NCBI GenBank assembly: GCA_943359495.1
Contig: CALRHY010000040.1
Span: forward strand, 1-6,749
Reading direction: 5' to 3'
DNA length: 6,749 bases
DNA from: Candidatus Uhrbacteria bacterium RIFOXYB12_FULL_58_10
GTDB lineage: Bacteria > Patescibacteriota > Patescibacteriia > 2-12-FULL-57-11
A program made the translations under genes and the position numbers. The notes under the pieces are model-generated. The model did not search any database. It was not told the origin of the DNA and saw only the letters and a list, made by a program, of their open reading frames with translations. Shown in pieces: positions 5,014 to 6,749 of this stretch. The number at the start of each line of letters is the position of its first letter. Position 1 is the stretch's first letter.

Positions 5014-5691
5014 ATGCACAAATATCAATACTCCCTCGACCTGTTCAGCCAAGTGATCGCCAAAGCACCGCGGTTTTTTCCGTCCGGAAAAAAACAGGAC
5101 ATGCAGGATGCGTTGGTGCGCCTCATGAACAACGAGGCAACGACGCGTGTGGAGATTGACGCTGCTATCGTTTCATCTGGTCGTGAAATCTGGCCGTATC
5201 GCAAAGCGTTTTGGCATATCCATGATACGGATGGTCGTCACGACGAAGATACCTATCTCAAAGAAGCACTGTCTCCAGAGTTGCGGGAGAAGTATGGGCA
5301 GTTTGTGAAAAAAGGGTTTCGCGTGGAGGATGTTCGGGCAGGCGGGGAGTTTGAACGGTTTTTTACCCAAGAAGAACGCCAAGCATTTATTACAGCAAAA
5401 CTCGCGGCCCATGACCGCGTGGTGAACGGGATTGAAGACTTATGTGTCGGCGAACACAAGACGACTTGTGAAGACGCACTTGGTCGTTATAAGAAAGAGC
5501 AAAAAGAAATTGACGCGTTGCTTCAAGAATTGCGGAGTTACGCCGACAAGTCAGAAAAATGGCGCAATGAAATTTTAGACAAAGTCGGCATCTTCGCCGC
5601 CGGTTGGAGTGGCCTCGAGCGCGAGGTCTCCGCCGACGCCGTCCGTGGCGAGATCGACTACTACAGCGGGATCATCGAGATTTTTGAATAA
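5014..5691 (+). CDS. Hypothetical protein, helical and charged
   Basis: I do not recognise this 225-residue protein. The frame is open from a GTG at 4906, overlapping the previous stop, but the ATG at 5014 (MHKYQYSLDLFSQVIAKAPR) is preferred because the 36 codons before it lie in repeated intergenic motifs. No Shine-Dalgarno is visible. The protein is soluble and mostly helical. Residues 1-110 are mixed, with an aromatic patch (EIWPYRKAFWHIHD), and about 115-205 are a run of amphipathic, probably coiled-coil helices (QEERQAFITAKLAAHDRVV; KKEQKEIDALLQELRSYADK). Cys and His residues occur (IEDLCVGEHKTTCED) but make no clear metal site. There is no signal or membrane segment. It may be co-transcribed with the gene at 4241, and no clear terminator follows. 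Confidence 0.78.
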   Translation: MHKYQYSLDLFSQVIAKAPRFFPSGKKQDMQDALVRLMNNEATTRVEIDAAIVSSGREIWPYRKAFWHIHDTDGRHDEDTYLKEALSPELREKYGQFVKKGFRVEDVRAGGEFERFFTQEERQAFITAKLAAHDRVVNGIEDLCVGEHKTTCEDALGRYKKEQKEIDALLQELRSYADKSEKWRNEILDKVGIFAAGWSGLEREVSADAVRGEIDYYSGIIEIFE

Positions 5692-5751
5692 GGTTTTCAA
5701 CCGATGCCCTTAGGGGGTTTGGGGGCGCGAGCCTTTTGAGTATCGCACTCT

Positions 5752-5869
5752 CACGAATAACGTCCGACCGACCCCTCCCAACCTCCCCTTCATGAGGGGA
5801 GGAGCCCCTGTTGGTCCCCCTCCTTTCGGAGGAGGGGTTAGGGGTGGTCTGTCGGCGGTCGTGATTCGT
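5752..5869. repeat. Large compound palindrome with two inner hairpins (REP/MITE-like)
   Basis: The outer arms cacgaat (5752-5758) and attcgt (5864-5869) enclose an imperfect C-rich/G-rich stem of about 25 bases. Inside are two hairpins: cctcccct-tcatg-aggggagg (5782-5802) and ccccctcc-tttc-ggaggagggg (5816-5837). Just outside, gtccgac (5762-5768) is mirrored by gtcggac (5880-5886). The remainder of the 5692-5975 gap holds a G-rich stretch near 5711-5728 and the promoter at 5934. The layout resembles repetitive extragenic palindromes or a miniature inverted-repeat element. Neither strand has a T run, so intrinsic termination is unlikely. Confidence 0.75.
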
Positions 5870-5933
5870 TCAAAAAGACTGTCGGACGGTGGGATCTCGC
5901 CCTCATCCTTCTCTTCCCCAACACCCCCTTTTG

Positions 5934-5942
5934 TGCTACGAT
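5934..5942 (+). promoter_or_regulatory. Extended -10 promoter of the MBL-fold gene
   Basis: The sequence tgctacgat is an extended -10 preceded by a ccccttt tract, very like the elements before the recombinase (tgctacaat) and the TrmB-family gene (tgttatact). No good -35 is seen. Transcription would start near 5949, leaving a leader of about 27 nt that includes the ribosome binding site. Confidence 0.55.
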
Positions 5943-5966
5943 CTCGGCACTACACACCCTGATTGC

Positions 5967-5972
5967 GGAGAA
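5967..5972 (+). promoter_or_regulatory. Ribosome binding site fixing the start at 5976
   Basis: The sequence ggagaa lies just ahead of the ATG at 5976 (ggagaagatatg). It is the only clear Shine-Dalgarno in the window and decides this start over in-frame upstream codons, which lie in the leader and the palindrome-rich gap. Confidence 0.7.
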
Positions 5973-5975
5973 GAT

Positions 5976-6623
5976 ATGGCTGGATTAATACTTGAATCAT
6001 ACGGGCTTTCGTGCCTCAAAATAACGGTAAAACAGGATGTCGGTGAGGTTGTATTGTTGACTGATCCTTTGCTTGCGGATGCTGGGGTAAAAATGCCACG
6101 CGGCGTGACGGCAGATGTCGTCGTTGCTACGACCGTTGATGCGAAACAGCGACCGGATACGTTGGTCGGCGGCGATCCGTTTATCGTCGATCATCCGGGG
6201 GAGTTTGAAGCAAAGGGGATTTTTGTCTACGGCATCGCGGTTCCTGGTAAAAAAGGCGCGCGACCACAGACTATCTATCGTTTGGAAATAGGCGATATGA
6301 GCATCGCTCATCTTGGTTCCCTTCAGGAGGCACCGGGAGAGCAGATTCTCGAGCGTCTTTCCGATTGTGACATTTTGTTGCTTCCAGTCGGCGGCCAGGG
6401 AGTGGTGCTTTCGGCACGCGATGCAATGGATTTGATGACTGCCCTTGAGCCGCGCATCGTAATCCCAACCTGGTTCGCGCTTCCTGGCCTTAGTATTGAC
6501 TTGGATCCGGTAGAAAAATTCATCAAAGAATCCGGACTGGTACCAGAAAATCTTGAGCGGTTGAAAGTAGCGAAAAAAGATCTTCCGCAAGAGGAAACAA
6601 AATTGTTTGTCCTCCGCGGATAA
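5976..6623 (+). CDS. Metallo-beta-lactamase-fold protein, metal ligands apparently lost
   Basis: The protein has 215 residues and follows the Lactamase_B_3/UlaG-like plan: an N-terminal strand pair, DPFIVDHPGEFEAKGIFVYGI (67-87), HLGSLQ (112-117), DILLLPVGG (132-140) and PRIVIPTWF (159-167), with a closing LPGLSIDLDPVEKFIKESG. The positions that should bind metal are altered. Where the family carries the HxHxDH motif there is ATTVDAKQRPD (51-61), with no histidine. HLGD reads HLGS, and the late P-x-H reads PTW. Only the histidines in DHPGEF and HLG remain. The fold is therefore clear but hydrolase activity is unlikely; a structural or binding role is more plausible. It is cytosolic, with no signal peptide. 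A Shine-Dalgarno supports the start. The next gene begins 18 bases after the stop, suggesting an operon. Confidence 0.82.
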   Translation: MAGLILESYGLSCLKITVKQDVGEVVLLTDPLLADAGVKMPRGVTADVVVATTVDAKQRPDTLVGGDPFIVDHPGEFEAKGIFVYGIAVPGKKGARPQTIYRLEIGDMSIAHLGSLQEAPGEQILERLSDCDILLLPVGGQGVVLSARDAMDLMTALEPRIVIPTWFALPGLSIDLDPVEKFIKESGLVPENLERLKVAKKDLPQEETKLFVLRG

Positions 6624-6641
6624 TTTGCGCATACGCTCTCT

Positions 6642-6749
6642 ATGGCGAACAAACGACCATCTGCACAAAGCACACGTACACACCGCCTCGAGCGGAATCA
6701 CCTGTCTGGCCTCGGTGGCGACTTTTCTCCAGCGGTCGAAGAAACAGAA
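6642..6749 (+). CDS. N-terminal fragment of an unidentified protein, open at window end
   Basis: An ATG at 6642, 18 bases after the MBL-fold stop, opens a frame of 36 codons that reaches the window end without a stop: MANKRPSAQSTRTHRLERNH and a further 16 residues ending AVEETE. The start is basic, polar and probably disordered, with no recognisable domain. The spacing suggests co-transcription with the MBL-fold gene; no Shine-Dalgarno is seen. An extended basic tail before a conserved core would fit many proteins. DNA gyrase subunit A is one guess, from a recollection of similar gene order in related genomes, and the visible residues do not test it. Confidence 0.55.
   Translation, partial: MANKRPSAQSTRTHRLERNHLSGLGGDFSPAVEETE

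Noticed and set aside
5997..6701. A 234-codon open frame on the minus strand opposite the MBL-fold gene
   Set aside because: The plus strand has the family motifs, a promoter and a ribosome binding site; the antisense product is low-complexity and Cys/Arg-rich.

Overview
The window most likely comes from a member of the Candidate Phyla Radiation (Patescibacteria, probably a Parcubacteria-like lineage). The supporting signs are a compact S1 protein with four repeats, a TrmB-type regulator, a recombinase of the type common in these genomes, several starts with no Shine-Dalgarno and promoters almost touching the start codon, and a tRNA gene that encodes its CCA. This is inference from gene content and style; no marker gene fixes the lineage. 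All frames read with the standard bacterial code, with no in-frame UGA in the genes.

Region 1 (1-1746) is a small mobile element. A large serine recombinase is read leftward from 1539 and is still open at base 1. Its last ~50 codons lie in a 148-bp sequence (3-150) repeated without mismatch, inverted, at 1599-1746. The right copy ends exactly on the encoded CCA tail of a leftward tRNA-Lys(CUU) gene (1741-1816). The left copy ends on 'gggcacca', which also looks like a tRNA 3' end. The element therefore appears to sit between two tRNA tails, and each terminal repeat carries an inward-facing terminator-like hairpin.

Region 2 (1817-2835) has the tRNA promoter back to back with the promoter of a rightward TrmB-family regulator (2012-2779). 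A bidirectional terminator (2791-2826) separates it from the convergent S1 gene.

Region 3 (2836-4240) is an S1-domain ribosomal protein gene read leftward (2836-4008), with a good promoter at 4130-4158 and a structured leader of about 115 nt.

Region 4 (4241-5691) holds two rightward genes of unknown function, separated by ~100 bp of iterated palindromic motifs.

Region 5 (5692-6749) has a large compound G/C-rich palindrome (5752-5869), then a metallo-beta-lactamase-fold protein (5976-6623) that seems to have lost its metal ligands. The first 36 codons of another gene (6642 onward) follow and run off the window.

Apart from the tRNA and S1 (translation) and the recombinase (mobility), no shared pathway can be read from the gene order. 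The most notable feature is the recombinase element with long terminal repeats anchored on tRNA CCA ends.
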